Assembly (NCBI GenBank): GCA_024691425.1
Contig: JAILNQ010000102.1
Coordinates: 1-46,787 of the forward strand
From: Lachnospiraceae bacterium
GTDB taxonomy: Bacteria > Bacillota > Clostridia > Lachnospirales > Lachnospiraceae
DNA: 46,787 bases
Direction: 5' to 3'
Shown here: piece after piece, positions 24,309-33,484 of the stretch
Layout of the letters: each line of letters begins with the position of its first letter
Numbering within the stretch: position 1 is the first letter of the stretch
Notes under the pieces: model-generated
The model's database searches: none
Seen by the model: only the letters and a program-made list of their open reading frames with translations
What the model was told of the DNA's origin: nothing
Program-made: the position numbers and the translations under genes

Positions 24309-24892
24309 AAACAATAGGCATAACAGGCGGAGTTGGGGCCGGAAAATCAGAAGTGCTGAATCTCATCAAGGGGATGTGCAGCTGCGTCATCATAAGGGCA
24401 GACGAACTTGCAAAGTCCCTGGAGATGCGCGGCGAGATCTGCTATGAACCGCTCGTTGCCCTTCTCGGAGAGGGAGTTCTAGGAGAAGACGGGGAGATAG
24501 ACAGCAGAAAAATGGCGGAAATGATTTTCGCCGAAGGCGGAAAACTTCTGTCAGATGTCAATGCCATTGTGCATCCTGCGGTGAAAAAGCGCATAAAACA
24601 GATGATAAAAGACACTGCCGCTAAAGGGACTGCAGACTATTTCTTCATCGAGGCCGCGCTTCTTATCGAGGACGGATATGAGAAAATCGTCGACGAGCTA
24701 TGGTACGTGTACGCCGACGAGAAGGTCAGAAGAAAGCGGCTAAAGAAGAGCCGCGGCTATTCTGATGCGAAAATTGATGGGATAATGGCTTCGCAGTCAA
24801 GCGATGACGTGTTCAGAAAGCACTGCAGCGTCGTCATCGACAACAGCAATAGCCTTGAAGAGACAAAAAAACGATTGTCTGAAATCTTATGA
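24305..24892 (+). CDS. coaE: Dephospho-CoA kinase
   Basis: This 195-residue P-loop kinase phosphorylates dephospho-CoA, the last step of coenzyme A synthesis. The P-loop GITGGVGAGKS is at residues 5-15. The lid region with R-RKRLKKSRGYSDAKI and the IDNSNSLEETKKRL C-terminus fit the family. It starts within the polA stop (ATGA overlap), so translation is coupled; polA-coaE adjacency is common in Firmicutes. Confidence 0.95.
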   Translation: MKTIGITGGVGAGKSEVLNLIKGMCSCVIIRADELAKSLEMRGEICYEPLVALLGEGVLGEDGEIDSRKMAEMIFAEGGKLLSDVNAIVHPAVKKRIKQMIKDTAAKGTADYFFIEAALLIEDGYEKIVDELWYVYADEKVRRKRLKKSRGYSDAKIDGIMASQSSDDVFRKHCSVVIDNSNSLEETKKRLSEIL

Positions 24893-24905
24893 AATACAGT
24901 GAGGT

Positions 24906-27095
24906 ATGAGGGTGACTGAGAGAAAGAAGAATCCGGGAAATCTTGTTTTCGGACTGGACATCGGAACAAGGAGCGTTGTCGGCACGGTCGGCTACAGAAC
25001 GGGGGAAACGTTCCATGTCGTGGCGCAGTGCGAGAGGCAGCACGAGACCCGCTCGATGCTCGACGGGCAGATCCATGACATTGAAAAGGTCGGACATACG
25101 ATCAATGATGTTAAATCCGATCTTGAGGCGATCATCGGCAAACAGCTTCATGAAGTCTGCATTGCGGCCGCAGGAAGAGTGCTGAAGACGATAAATTCAT
25201 CTGCGACGCTGGAGTTTCCTGAGGAGACGACGATAGACGCGGAGCATGTTTACACGCTCGAGATGCTCGGCGTTGAGAAGGCGTACGAGGATTTCCAGGC
25301 AGCAAACAATACGGATCTGAAATTCTACTGCGTAGGCTATACGGTCGTGAAATACTACCTGAACGGATATGCGATAACTACGCTCGAGAGGCATAAAGCG
25401 ACGAGCATTTCGGTCGACCTGATCGCGACATTTCTTCCGGATGATGTTGTCGACGGACTTTACAAAGCAGTTGAGATAGCGGATCTTGAAGTCGCGAATC
25501 TTACTCTCGAGCCTATAGCGGCGATGACCGCGGCGATTCCCGACATGTATCGGATGCTGAACATAGCGCTTGTCGATGTCGGCGCGGGCACGAGCGATAT
25601 ATCGGTAACAAAGGACGGAAGCATCATTGCCTACGGCATGATACCTAAGGCGGGAGATGAGCTGACGGAAGCGATCGCATCCGCGCTCCTTCTTGATTTC
25701 AACGAAGCGGAGCATGTGAAGATCGATTCAGGCAAGAAAGCCCCGATAAAATTCACTGATATCATGGGCTTAGAGCATAAGATAGAGCCCAAGGAAGTGC
25801 ATAAGATTGCCGAGGGAGTTATAGCCGACATCACGAAGGACGTATCCGACAAGATCAAGGAGCTTAACGGCGACAGGCCGGTCTCCGCGGTTTTCGTTGT
25901 CGGCGGAGGCGGCAAGATAACAGGATTCACAGATGCTCTTGCAAAGGAAATGGGCATCATGGCAGAGCGCGTGGCCCTTCGCGGCGAGGAGGTCCTGAAG
26001 GAAGTCGACTATCAGTTCAGCGGTGCGGTGCTTGACAGCACGTATGTCACTCCTGTCGGAATCTGCCTGAATTTCTATGATCAGAAGAACAATTTCATCT
26101 TCGTGACTTTCAACGATAAGCGCATCAAGCTTTATGACAACGGGCACCTTACTATAGCGGATGCCGCGATGCAGGCAGGATTCCCTAATGAAGGCCTGTT
26201 CCCCAAGCGCGGTCCGGAGCTTAACTTCATCGTCAACGGCAAGCCGCACATGATCCGCGGCGAAGTCGGTGAAGGCGCATGCATCAAGCTCAACGGAAAA
26301 GAAGTGAGCCTTACGGCATCGATAGTTGCCGGGGACCGCATCACGGTAGATGAATCGACGGAAGGAGAGGCGGCGGCCGCAACGATAGGTTCACTCCTTG
26401 AATACGGCAGCACGATCTCAGTCATCGTGAACGATAAGAAGGTCGAGCTTCCGAAGTTTGCAGAGGTCAACGGAAATCTTCAGTCCGAGTTCTATGACAT
26501 ACGTTCCGGCGATGACATCAAGATGCTCAACTACTATACGGTTTCGCAGATCATCGAGTTCATGGATGTTCTGCTCAATCCGGAAATGAACATATACGTC
26601 AACAATAAGAAGGCTGACAGGGATACGAAGTGCTATGACAATTTCTCCGTGATATGGACTATGGAGGAGCTGACTCTCTCGGATGTTTCAGAAGAGGAAG
26701 CCGAGAGCGCTAAGGCGAGCGTCAACCAGAAGGTCAAAAAGAAAAAGATAGAGAACTATGAGGATGCCGTTGAGGCCGAATCGCTTGAGAACAGCGAATA
26801 TGCAGACGACGGCACGCTTGACGAGGAATACATCGAATACAAGCAGCAGAAGGAAGAAGAAAGACTCCGTGAAGAGGCAAAGAATTACAAGACAGTCACC
26901 GTATTCGTAAACGGCGATCCTGTGATGATGAACAATAAGTCCGAGTATGTATTTGTTGACATATTCGACTACATCGACTTCGACCTGAAGAACCGTCCCG
27001 CGGGCAAAGGCATCGTCACTATGCTGAACGGCCACAAAGCCATTTTCTCGGAGCCGCTCAACGAGGGCGATTTCCTTGATATAAGCTGGCAGTAG
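24906..27095 (+). CDS. FtsA-like actin-fold ATPase with long C-terminal extension
   Basis: The protein has 729 residues. Residues ~13-370 form an FtsA/PilM-type actin fold: phosphate-1 loop FGLDIGTRSVVG, phosphate-2 loop VDVGAGTSDISV, and adenosine motif VFVVGGGGKITGF. The segment between the first two loops fits an SHS2/1C-like subdomain. The ~350-residue extension is absent from classical FtsA. It contains repeated VNGK-x-LNGKEVSL...GDRI and LNGHKAIFSEPLNEGDFLDI patterns that suggest small beta-grasp-like modules, with an acidic helix (~595-660) between them. No typical FtsA membrane-targeting helix ends it. A cell-envelope or division role is plausible but unproven. GAGG (24901-24904) is only 1 nt from the ATG; GTG at 24912 (7-nt spacing) may be the real start. 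Confidence 0.85.
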   Translation: MRVTERKKNPGNLVFGLDIGTRSVVGTVGYRTGETFHVVAQCERQHETRSMLDGQIHDIEKVGHTINDVKSDLEAIIGKQLHEVCIAAAGRVLKTINSSATLEFPEETTIDAEHVYTLEMLGVEKAYEDFQAANNTDLKFYCVGYTVVKYYLNGYAITTLERHKATSISVDLIATFLPDDVVDGLYKAVEIADLEVANLTLEPIAAMTAAIPDMYRMLNIALVDVGAGTSDISVTKDGSIIAYGMIPKAGDELTEAIASALLLDFNEAEHVKIDSGKKAPIKFTDIMGLEHKIEPKEVHKIAEGVIADITKDVSDKIKELNGDRPVSAVFVVGGGGKITGFTDALAKEMGIMAERVALRGEEVLKEVDYQFSGAVLDSTYVTPVGICLNFYDQKNNFIFVTFNDKRIKLYDNGHLTIADAAMQAGFPNEGLFPKRGPELNFIVNGKPHMIRGEVGEGACIKLNGKEVSLTASIVAGDRITVDESTEGEAAAATIGSLLEYGSTISVIVNDKKVELPKFAEVNGNLQSEFYDIRSGDDIKMLNYYTVSQIIEFMDVLLNPEMNIYVNNKKADRDTKCYDNFSVIWTMEELTLSDVSEEEAESAKASVNQKVKKKKIENYEDAVEAESLENSEYADDGTLDEEYIEYKQQKEEERLREEAKNYKTVTVFVNGDPVMMNNKSEYVFVDIFDYIDFDLKNRPAGKGIVTMLNGHKAIFSEPLNEGDFLDISWQ

Positions 27096-27170
27096 ATATC
27101 ATAGCAGACAGGTTCTTCTGATGGTTCTGGTTTCTTTGAAATCAAGGTTGATATAAAAGGGGAGTATGAA

Positions 27171-27968
27171 ATGAGGATCTGCAGCATTGCGAGCGGCAGC
27201 AGCGGGAACTGCATTTATGTCGGCTCGGACAACACGCATGTAATAATCGATGCCGGAATCAGCGGCAGGAGGATCGAGGAGGGCTTAGCAAAGCTCGGGC
27301 TTTCGGTAAGCGACCTGAGCGCTCTTCTCATAACACATGAGCATAGCGATCACATCGCATCAGTCGGCGTTCTTTCGAGGAGATATGACCTTCCGATGTA
27401 TGCCACGCGCGGCACGATCGAAGGCATTATGGGGCAGAAATATCTCGGGGCAGTAAACTCTGAGCTTTTTACTGAGATCCGAGCGGACGATCCTTTTGCG
27501 ATAGACGATCTTCTGATAAAGCCCGTTGAAGTAAGCCATGACGCCAATGAACCCGTTGCCTACAGAATAGAGAACAAAAACAGGTCGGTCGGAGTCTGTA
27601 CTGACCTCGGAACGTATTCTGATAAGATAATCAAGGGATTTTCGGGCGTGGATGCACTTTTCATTGAAGCGAACCACGACGTCAACATGCTCCAGGTCGG
27701 CAGATATCCGTACATGCTGAAGCAGAGGATCCTTTCCGACAAAGGCCATCTGTCGAACGAGAAATGCGGACAGCTGCTCTGTCAGCTTCTTCACGATGAC
27801 TTAAAGTCAGTTGTGCTCGGACACTTAAGCGCGGAGAACAATCTTGCGGAGCTCGCGTATGAAGCGGTCAGGGTCGAGATACTGATGGATGACAGCGAAT
27901 ATGCTCCGTCTGATTTTGACATAAGAGTTGCATCAAGATCAGAAGTCTCACAGCCCATAGCAGTCTGA
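27171..27968 (+). CDS. walJ: MBL-fold metallo-hydrolase, YycJ/WalJ type
   Basis: The protein has 265 residues. It starts with ICSIASGSSGNCIYVG, characteristic of this beta-lactamase-fold group. The metal-binding HxHxDH motif is THEHSDH (55-61), with later ligands in EVSHDA, VCTDLG and GHLSAEN. In bacilli this protein is encoded with the WalRK wall-homeostasis genes and is thought to be a nuclease affecting cell division and replication coordination. Here no walRK genes are present; it follows the FtsA-like ATPase by 75 bp. AGGGGAG lies 6 nt before the ATG. Confidence 0.88.
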   Translation: MRICSIASGSSGNCIYVGSDNTHVIIDAGISGRRIEEGLAKLGLSVSDLSALLITHEHSDHIASVGVLSRRYDLPMYATRGTIEGIMGQKYLGAVNSELFTEIRADDPFAIDDLLIKPVEVSHDANEPVAYRIENKNRSVGVCTDLGTYSDKIIKGFSGVDALFIEANHDVNMLQVGRYPYMLKQRILSDKGHLSNEKCGQLLCQLLHDDLKSVVLGHLSAENNLAELAYEAVRVEILMDDSEYAPSDFDIRVASRSEVSQPIAV

Positions 27969-27976
27969 AAATGACA

Positions 27977-28006
27977 TTGTATATACAGTTCGGAAGCGGA
28001 TAGAAT
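27977..28006 (+). promoter_or_regulatory. Sigma-A-like promoter for the ACT-PFL pair
   Basis: TTGTAT (27977-27982), 18-nt spacer, TAGAAT (28001-28006). It starts 9 nt after the preceding stop codon; the leader of ~30 nt includes AGGAGG before the ATG at 28043. Confidence 0.55.
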
Positions 28007-28042
28007 ACCGAAAAATTCTCAAATGATCTTCAGGAGGATATC

Positions 28043-28315
28043 ATGAAAAAAACCATAATCACAGTCGTGGGTAAAGATGCGGTCGGAATAATCGCGAAAG
28101 TCTGTACGTATCTTGCGAACAACAGGATAAACATTCTCGACATATCACAGACTATAGTCAACGGATACTTCAATATGATGATGGTCGTGGATATGAACGA
28201 GAGCGCGAAGCCTTTTGCCGATGTTTCTAACGAGCTCGTTCAGATCGGCGAAGAGATCGGTGTCGTCATCCATTGCCAGAGAGAAGAGATATTCGAGTCG
28301 ATGCACAGGATATAG
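28043..28315 (+). CDS. ACT domain protein (UPF0237 family)
   Basis: The protein has 90 residues and consists of one ACT domain: [19 protein letters not shown] at the ligand-binding end, then the [21 protein letters not shown] strand-loop. ACT domains bind small ligands, often amino acids. This family almost always lies directly before a PFL/UPF0210 gene, as here, and probably regulates or forms a complex with it. AGGAGG precedes the ATG at good spacing. The physiological ligand is unknown. Confidence 0.93.
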   Translation: MKKTIITVVGKDAVGIIAKVCTYLANNRINILDISQTIVNGYFNMMMVVDMNESAKPFADVSNELVQIGEEIGVVIHCQREEIFESMHRI

Positions 28316-28323
28316 GTGATAAG

Positions 28324-29676
28324 ATGATCAATACATATGAAGTCAACGAAACAAATAAGATGATCGGGGAACAGAATCTCGACGTGAGGACGATCACGCT
28401 CGGGATCAGCCTTCTCGACTGCGTTTCCTCAGATTTAAATGAACTTAGCGACAACATTTATGCGAAAATCACCCGCGTGGCAAAAAACCTCGTCTCGGTC
28501 GGAAAAGAGATAGAGCTTGAGTTCGGCATTCCCATTGTGAACAAGAGAATATCGGTCACACCGATATCGCTCGTCGGGGCTAATGCGGCACATACGCCGG
28601 ATGATTTCGTCAAGATAGCGTTGAGCCTTGACAGGGCCGCAAAAGCGGTTGGAGTCAATTTTCTCGGAGGTTATTCTGCGCTCGTCTCAAAAGGAATGAC
28701 TGAGGCGGACAGGAATCTCATAAAATCGATTCCTGATGCGCTCGCTACAACTTCTCTTGTATGCTCATCCGTTAACGTGGGCTCGACGAGGTGCGGTATA
28801 GATATGGATGCCGTCAGGCTCATGGGACGGATAATCAAGGAATCCGCCGAGAAGTCGGCTATATCGCCTGCGAAGCTCGTTGTTTTCTGCAATGCGCCTG
28901 ATGACAACCCGTTCATGGCGGGGGCTTTCTGCGGCGTCACGGAAGGAGATGCCGTGATCAATGTCGGCGTTTCCGGTCCCGGTGTCGTAAAGCGTGCAGT
29001 TGCTGAGACGAAGGGACAGGGATTTGAAGAACTGTGCGAAACGATAAAGAAGACCGCATTCAAAGTCACGAGAGTCGGACAGCTCGTAGCAAAGGAAGCT
29101 TCGGAGCGCCTCAGCGTTCCGTTCGGAATAGTCGATCTTTCTCTTGCACCGACGCCGGCAATAGGCGATTCTGTTGCCGACATACTGTGCGAGATGGGAC
29201 TTGAAAGAGCAGGAGCTCCGGGTACTACGGCGGCTCTTGCGCTTCTGAACGACCAGGTTAAAAAGGGCGGAGTAATGGCAAGTTCGTATGTTGGGGGCCT
29301 CAGCGGGGCATTCATTCCTGTGTCAGAGGATCAGGGAATGATAGATGCTGTAACCGCCGGCGCGCTGACTTTGGAGAAGCTCGAGGCTATGACGTGCGTC
29401 TGCTCTGTCGGACTTGACATGATCGCTATTCCCGGAGATACTAGTGCATCAACGATTTCCGGCATAATTGCCGATGAGATGGCAATAGGCATGGTTAACC
29501 AGAAGACGACGGCCGTACGCCTGTGTCCGGCACCCGGAAAGAGTGTCGGCGAAGTGGTCGAATACGGCGGGCTTTTAGGACATGCCCCCGTCATGGCGGT
29601 CAATCCGTTCTCATGCGAAGAGTTCATTTCAAGAAAGGGAAGGATACCCGCACCGATTCACAGTTTCAGAAACTGA
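28324..29676 (+). CDS. PFL-family protein (UPF0210/DUF711)
   Basis: The start at 28324 is preferred over upstream in-frame codons because AGGTGA overlaps the previous stop 4 nt before it; this gives 450 residues. The sequence is typical of UPF0210: [12 protein letters not shown] near the start, [31 protein letters not shown], and a glycine-rich end with [24 protein letters not shown]-type sequence. The fold resembles pyruvate-formate-lyase-like barrels, hence the name, but there is no glycyl-radical motif and the reaction is unknown. It is paired with the ACT protein 8 bp upstream and probably responds to the same ligand. Confidence 0.93.
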   Translation: MINTYEVNETNKMIGEQNLDVRTITLGISLLDCVSSDLNELSDNIYAKITRVAKNLVSVGKEIELEFGIPIVNKRISVTPISLVGANAAHTPDDFVKIALSLDRAAKAVGVNFLGGYSALVSKGMTEADRNLIKSIPDALATTSLVCSSVNVGSTRCGIDMDAVRLMGRIIKESAEKSAISPAKLVVFCNAPDDNPFMAGAFCGVTEGDAVINVGVSGPGVVKRAVAETKGQGFEELCETIKKTAFKVTRVGQLVAKEASERLSVPFGIVDLSLAPTPAIGDSVADILCEMGLERAGAPGTTAALALLNDQVKKGGVMASSYVGGLSGAFIPVSEDQGMIDAVTAGALTLEKLEAMTCVCSVGLDMIAIPGDTSASTISGIIADEMAIGMVNQKTTAVRLCPAPGKSVGEVVEYGGLLGHAPVMAVNPFSCEEFISRKGRIPAPIHSFRN

Positions 29677-29684
29677 GGTAGATC

Positions 29685-30929
29685 ATGAAGGTCTGTGCCT
29701 GCATATGTGAGCTCAATCCTTTTCATAACGGCCATGAATATCTGTTCCGCGAGGCAAGGTGCCTTAGCGGAGCGGACTATATAATTGCGGTTATGAGCGG
29801 CAATTTCGTGCAGCGCGGCCTTCCTGCGATTTGCGATAAGTATTCACGTGCGGCGTTCGCCCTTATGGGCGGCGCCGATCTTGTTATAGAGCTCCCTGTA
29901 ATGTATGCGACTGCTTCGGCGGACTATTTTGCATTCGGCGCGGTATCTCTTATAGACAGCCTAGGATGTGTTGACAGCATATGCTTCGGCAGTGAATGCG
30001 GCGATCCGGAAATGCTGAGATCGTGTGCGGGACTTACCGAGACGCACGATCCGGGACTCCACATACTTTCTCAGGGATCAGATTCCGAGACAACAAAGAA
30101 ATATAAGATAACGAAGCTTCTGAAGGAAGGCATGTCCTATGCGAAGGCTTATGCCACAGTGACCGGCAATGAGTCGGCGTCAAACGATATGCTCGCTGTG
30201 CGCTACATCAAGTCGCTTCACATGCTGAACTCGGGAATCGAAACTGTATGCATAAAAAGGACCGGCGGAGGATATTTCGAAAAGGACGGCGATTCTCTTT
30301 CGGCATATTCGATAAGACATAAGATCATGAAGCGCGAACCGTTCGCACATCTGGTTCCGAAGTATGTGTACAGGAAGCTCGAGAGCATGGCAGGTAAAGA
30401 ATATCCGATAAGGCCCGACGATTTCTCGATCCAGCTCTATACGATAATGAGCACTATTATCGAAGCCGAGGAATACGAGGGCAGGAGCCTGTCGGATTAC
30501 ATGGATGTATCAGCGAATATTGCCGGGCGCATCAGGTCGCATATCGGCAAGTACAGTAACTATGAGGGATTTGCTGACATGATCCATTCGAAGGAATACA
30601 CGAAGAGCCGGATATACAGGGCGCTTGTGCACCTTCTTCTTGAGATCAGGAAAGAGGATTACCCCCTTGAACTTGATGAATGCACTGTTCCTTATGCCAG
30701 GATACTCGGCTTTCGAAAATCATCCGCCGCGCTTCTTTCGCAGATAAAGGAAAACTGCGTGGTACCTGTGATAAGCAAGGCAGGAGATGCCGCCTCTTAT
30801 CTCGATGAAGAGGCTCTTTATGTATTCAACAAAGATATTAAAGCGGCAAATCTCTATGACAGAGCTTGCACGTTCAAGTTCGGGAAGGAACCTGTTCACG
30901 ATTTCGCGCGCGAGCTCATTATCATCTGA
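29685..30929 (+). CDS. tmcAL: tRNA(Met) cytidine acetate ligase (YlbM family)
   Basis: The 414-residue protein starts with a nucleotidyltransferase fold: ICELNPFHNGHEYL has the HxGH ATP-binding motif, and MSGNFVQRG and DLVIELP are diagnostic of TmcAL. The enzyme activates acetate with ATP and acetylates C34 of elongator tRNA-Met. Its C-terminal half (~190-410) matches the helical tRNA-binding region. Placement just before the phosphate acetyltransferase gene is typical of clostridia and could match acetate use to acetate metabolism. Confidence 0.94.
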   Translation: MKVCACICELNPFHNGHEYLFREARCLSGADYIIAVMSGNFVQRGLPAICDKYSRAAFALMGGADLVIELPVMYATASADYFAFGAVSLIDSLGCVDSICFGSECGDPEMLRSCAGLTETHDPGLHILSQGSDSETTKKYKITKLLKEGMSYAKAYATVTGNESASNDMLAVRYIKSLHMLNSGIETVCIKRTGGGYFEKDGDSLSAYSIRHKIMKREPFAHLVPKYVYRKLESMAGKEYPIRPDDFSIQLYTIMSTIIEAEEYEGRSLSDYMDVSANIAGRIRSHIGKYSNYEGFADMIHSKEYTKSRIYRALVHLLLEIRKEDYPLELDECTVPYARILGFRKSSAALLSQIKENCVVPVISKAGDAASYLDEEALYVFNKDIKAANLYDRACTFKFGKEPVHDFARELIII

Positions 30930-30966
30930 TGTTCGTGATTTGGAACAATCTGATGTCATTTTTCCC

Positions 30967-30995
30967 TTGTATACAAAATATGCGGGCGCTATAAT
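30967..30995 (+). promoter_or_regulatory. Sigma-A promoter of pta
   Basis: TTGTAT (30967-30972), 17-nt spacer, TATAAT (30990-30995). The start near 31002 gives a ~60-nt leader ending in GGAGG before the ATG at 31063. Confidence 0.82.
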
Positions 30996-31062
30996 ATTTT
31001 ATGCCGCAAAATACTTATAGGCGTTTTTGCGGCTTTTGGGAGAAGCTAGAGGAGGTATTGCT

Positions 31063-32064
31063 ATGAATTTCATTGAAACAATCAAAGAACGTGCAAAACA
31101 GGATATAAAGACTATCGTTCTTCCCGAGAGCAACGACAGGCGCTCGCTGATCGCCGCATCGAAAATACTCGAGGAAGGCATCGCTAACCTCATTATGATC
31201 GGTAAAGAAGAAAAGATCATGGACGGTGCAAGGTGGCTTGAGCTCGATCTTTCAAAGATCGTAGTAGTGGATCCGGAGACGAGCGATAAATTCGAGGAAT
31301 ATGCTCAGAAACTGTTTGAGCTCCGCGAAAAGAAGGGAATGACGCTTGAGAAGGCAAGGGAGCGTCTTCACAATGACAACCTCATGTGGGGCGTCATGAT
31401 GGTAAAGATGAACGATGCAGACGGAATGGTAGCGGGAGCTTGCCACGCAACTGCAGATGTTTTAAGACCGTCGCTTCAGATATTGCGTACCGCGCCGGGA
31501 GTTGACCTTGTATCAGGATTCTTCATCCTTGATGTGCCCAACTGCGAATACGGTGAGAACGGAACATTCCTTTTCGCGGACTGCGGACTCAATCAGGATC
31601 CGACCGCAGAAGAGCTCGCAAGCATTGCGAACACTTCGGCAAAGAGCTTCACATCACTTGTCGGTGCAAAACCTATAATCGGTATGCTGTCGCATTCAAC
31701 GAAGGGAAGCGCGAAGCATGCGCTGGTTGATAAAGTTGTTGAGGCTACGAGGATCGCTAAAGAGAAATATCCTCAGCTGCTCCTTGACGGAGAGCTTCAG
31801 ACGGATGCTGCGATCGTTCCGGCCGTTTCAAGGCATAAATCACCCGACTCTGAGATCGGCGGCATGGCCAACGTGCTCATTTTCCCGAACCTTGATGCCG
31901 GCAACATCGGCTACAAGCTAGTTGAGAGACTTGCGAAGGCAGAGGCGTACGGACCGATGCTCCAGGGCCTTTCAAGACCGGTAAATGACCTGTCGAGAGG
32001 ATGCGATGCCGATGATATCGTGGGAGTAGTGGCACTTACCGCAGTACAGGCGCAGCTGCTTTAA
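31063..32064 (+). CDS. pta: Phosphate acetyltransferase
   Basis: The start at 31063 is set by GAGGAGG 6-12 nt upstream, giving 333 residues, a normal length for the short clostridial Pta. It interconverts acetyl-CoA and acetyl phosphate in fermentative acetate production. Family motifs include KTIVLPESNDRR at the N-terminus, MVAGACHATADVLRP, SCFF-like GFFILDVP, MLSHSTKGSAKH and the C-terminal GLSRPVNDLSRGC. It has its own promoter and terminator. The acetate kinase gene that usually follows in related genomes is absent here and must be elsewhere. Confidence 0.95.
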   Translation: MNFIETIKERAKQDIKTIVLPESNDRRSLIAASKILEEGIANLIMIGKEEKIMDGARWLELDLSKIVVVDPETSDKFEEYAQKLFELREKKGMTLEKARERLHNDNLMWGVMMVKMNDADGMVAGACHATADVLRPSLQILRTAPGVDLVSGFFILDVPNCEYGENGTFLFADCGLNQDPTAEELASIANTSAKSFTSLVGAKPIIGMLSHSTKGSAKHALVDKVVEATRIAKEKYPQLLLDGELQTDAAIVPAVSRHKSPDSEIGGMANVLIFPNLDAGNIGYKLVERLAKAEAYGPMLQGLSRPVNDLSRGCDADDIVGVVALTAVQAQLL

Positions 32065-32067
32065 TAC

Positions 32068-32094
32068 TGACGGGGTATTCTCTGTCATTTTGTT
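32068..32094 (+). terminator. Rho-independent terminator of pta
   Basis: TGACGGGG (32068-32075), TATT loop, CTCTGTCA (32080-32087), an 8-bp stem with two G-T pairs, followed by TTTTGTTG. It ends just before the rpmF promoter. Confidence 0.7.
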
Positions 32095-32095
32095 G

Positions 32096-32124
32096 TTGAC
32101 AAACCCCCGCGGTCTATGTATAAT
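32096..32124 (+). promoter_or_regulatory. Consensus sigma-A promoter of rpmF
   Basis: TTGACA (32096-32101), 17-nt spacer, TATAAT (32119-32124), a perfect match. The start near 32131 gives a ~39-nt leader with AAGGAGGTG 7-8 nt before the ATG, as expected for a strongly expressed ribosomal protein gene. Confidence 0.93.
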
Positions 32125-32169
32125 TTTCAAGTGCGTTACCGAAACATCCTTGAAAAGGAGGTGTAAATT

Positions 32170-32349
32170 ATGTCAATTTGTCCTAAAAATAAGTCTTCCA
32201 AGGGAAGAAGAGATAGAAGAAGAGCGAACTGGAAAATGACCGCTCCTACGCTAGTTAAATGCAGCAAGTGCGGAGCACTCATGGTTCCCCACAGAGTATG
32301 CAAGGCTTGCGGTTCTTATAATAAGAAGGAGATCATCAGCCAGGACTGA
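32170..32349 (+). CDS. rpmF: Ribosomal protein L32 (zinc-binding form)
   Basis: The 59-residue protein of the 50S subunit begins MSICPKNKSSKGRRDRRRAN and contains the two zinc knuckles CSKC and CKAC. The cysteine-containing form is the zinc-dependent C+ type. A strong consensus promoter and AAGGAGGTG drive it, and a dedicated terminator follows, so it is largely monocistronic. A DUF177 (YceD) gene normally precedes rpmF in related genomes but is not present here. Confidence 0.95.
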   Translation: MSICPKNKSSKGRRDRRRANWKMTAPTLVKCSKCGALMVPHRVCKACGSYNKKEIISQD

Positions 32350-32365
32350 TTTTTCATCAGAAATT

Positions 32366-32391
32366 ACCACGGGTTTTCCCGTGGTTTTTTT
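32366..32391 (+). terminator. Rho-independent terminator of rpmF
   Basis: ACCACGGG (32366-32373), TTTT loop, CCCGTGGT (32378-32385), followed by six or more T residues: a textbook terminator. Confidence 0.95.
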
Positions 32392-32399
32392 ATTTGATT

Positions 32400-32427
32400 T
32401 TTACAGACATGTCATGTATAGTATTAT
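32400..32427 (+). promoter_or_regulatory. Probable promoter of plsX-acpP
   Basis: TTTACA (32400-32405), 16-nt spacer, TATTAT (32422-32427). It lies between the rpmF terminator and plsX. An overlapping TATAGT (32417-32422) is spaced too closely to this -35. No FapR-type operator was recognised. Confidence 0.55.
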
Positions 32428-32459
32428 AGGTTTCAAATAAACATGCGCTGGGAGACTGT

Positions 32460-33470
32460 ATGGTACACGTTGTTCTAGACGCGATGGGCGGCGATAATGC
32501 CCCTGAAGAAATAGTAAAGGGAGCACTTTCCGCACTGTCGGATTCGGAATCGATAAAGATAACCCTGTGCGGCAGGCAGCAGGACATCAAAGATGCGCTT
32601 ACTGGAAAAGACTATCCCTCAGACCGTCTTTTCATCGAGAATGCGGAAGAAGTCATCTCTACTGAAGAAGCGCCGGTTATGGCGATAAGACGCAAGAAGG
32701 ACTCTTCCATAGTAAAGGGTCTTGCTCTGGTTAAGGAGAAGAAGGCCGATGCATTTGTTTCTGCGGGTTCGTCAGGTGCCATTCTTGTAGGAGGGCAGCT
32801 GATAGTCGGCAGGATCAGAGGTGTGGAACGTCCGCCGCTTGCACCGCTCATTCCTTCTACGACGGAAAAAGGCGTATCTCTCATAATCGACTGCGGGGCG
32901 AATGTCGATGCGAGGAGCTCGCATCTTGTCCAGTTTGCTAAAATGGGAAGCATCTACATGGAGCATGTTATCGGCGTGAAAAATCCGAAGGTTGCGATCG
33001 TCAACATCGGAGCCGAGGAAGAAAAGGGCAACATGCTCGTAAAGGAGACATTCCCGCTTCTCAAGAACTGTCCCGACATCAACTTTATAGGTTCGATCGA
33101 GGCGAGGGAGATACCTAACGGAGGCGCGGATGTCATAGTCTGCGAGGCTTTCGTCGGAAATGTCATACTCAAGATGTATGAAGGCGTCGGCAAGATGATG
33201 CTTAAGACGATAAAGGAAGCTCTTATGAGCAGCTTTACCGGAAAGCTCGGAGGACTTCTCATAAAGCCGTCTCTGAAGGGCGTGATGAAGACATTCGATG
33301 CCACGGAATACGGCGGAGCACCGCTTCTCGGACTGAACGGACTTGTTGTGAAGGTTCACGGAAACGCCACGAGCAAAGAAATAAGTAATGCGATAAAGCA
33401 GTGCGAGACATTCAAAACGCAGAACATCAGCCAGCGCATAGCTGACCGGATAATAATAAAGGATGAATAG
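32460..33470 (+). CDS. plsX: Phosphate acyltransferase PlsX
   Basis: This 336-residue peripheral membrane enzyme converts acyl-ACP to acyl phosphate, the first step of phospholipid synthesis in the PlsX/PlsY pathway. The N-terminal DAMGGDNAPEEIVKGA is diagnostic, with SAGSSGA and GLNGLVVKVHG further along. GGGAG lies ~6 nt before the ATG. acpP follows after 14 bp, so enzyme and substrate carrier are made together. Confidence 0.96.
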   Translation: MVHVVLDAMGGDNAPEEIVKGALSALSDSESIKITLCGRQQDIKDALTGKDYPSDRLFIENAEEVISTEEAPVMAIRRKKDSSIVKGLALVKEKKADAFVSAGSSGAILVGGQLIVGRIRGVERPPLAPLIPSTTEKGVSLIIDCGANVDARSSHLVQFAKMGSIYMEHVIGVKNPKVAIVNIGAEEEKGNMLVKETFPLLKNCPDINFIGSIEAREIPNGGADVIVCEAFVGNVILKMYEGVGKMMLKTIKEALMSSFTGKLGGLLIKPSLKGVMKTFDATEYGGAPLLGLNGLVVKVHGNATSKEISNAIKQCETFKTQNISQRIADRIIIKDE

Positions 33471-33484
33471 AAAGGGATATTGTT

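Noticed and set aside
27149-27157. TGATATAAA resembling an extended -10 before the walJ-like gene
   Set aside because: Transcription from it would start at about 27164, inside or after the ribosome binding site, and no -35 is present; the purine-rich stretch is better read as part of the Shine-Dalgarno region.
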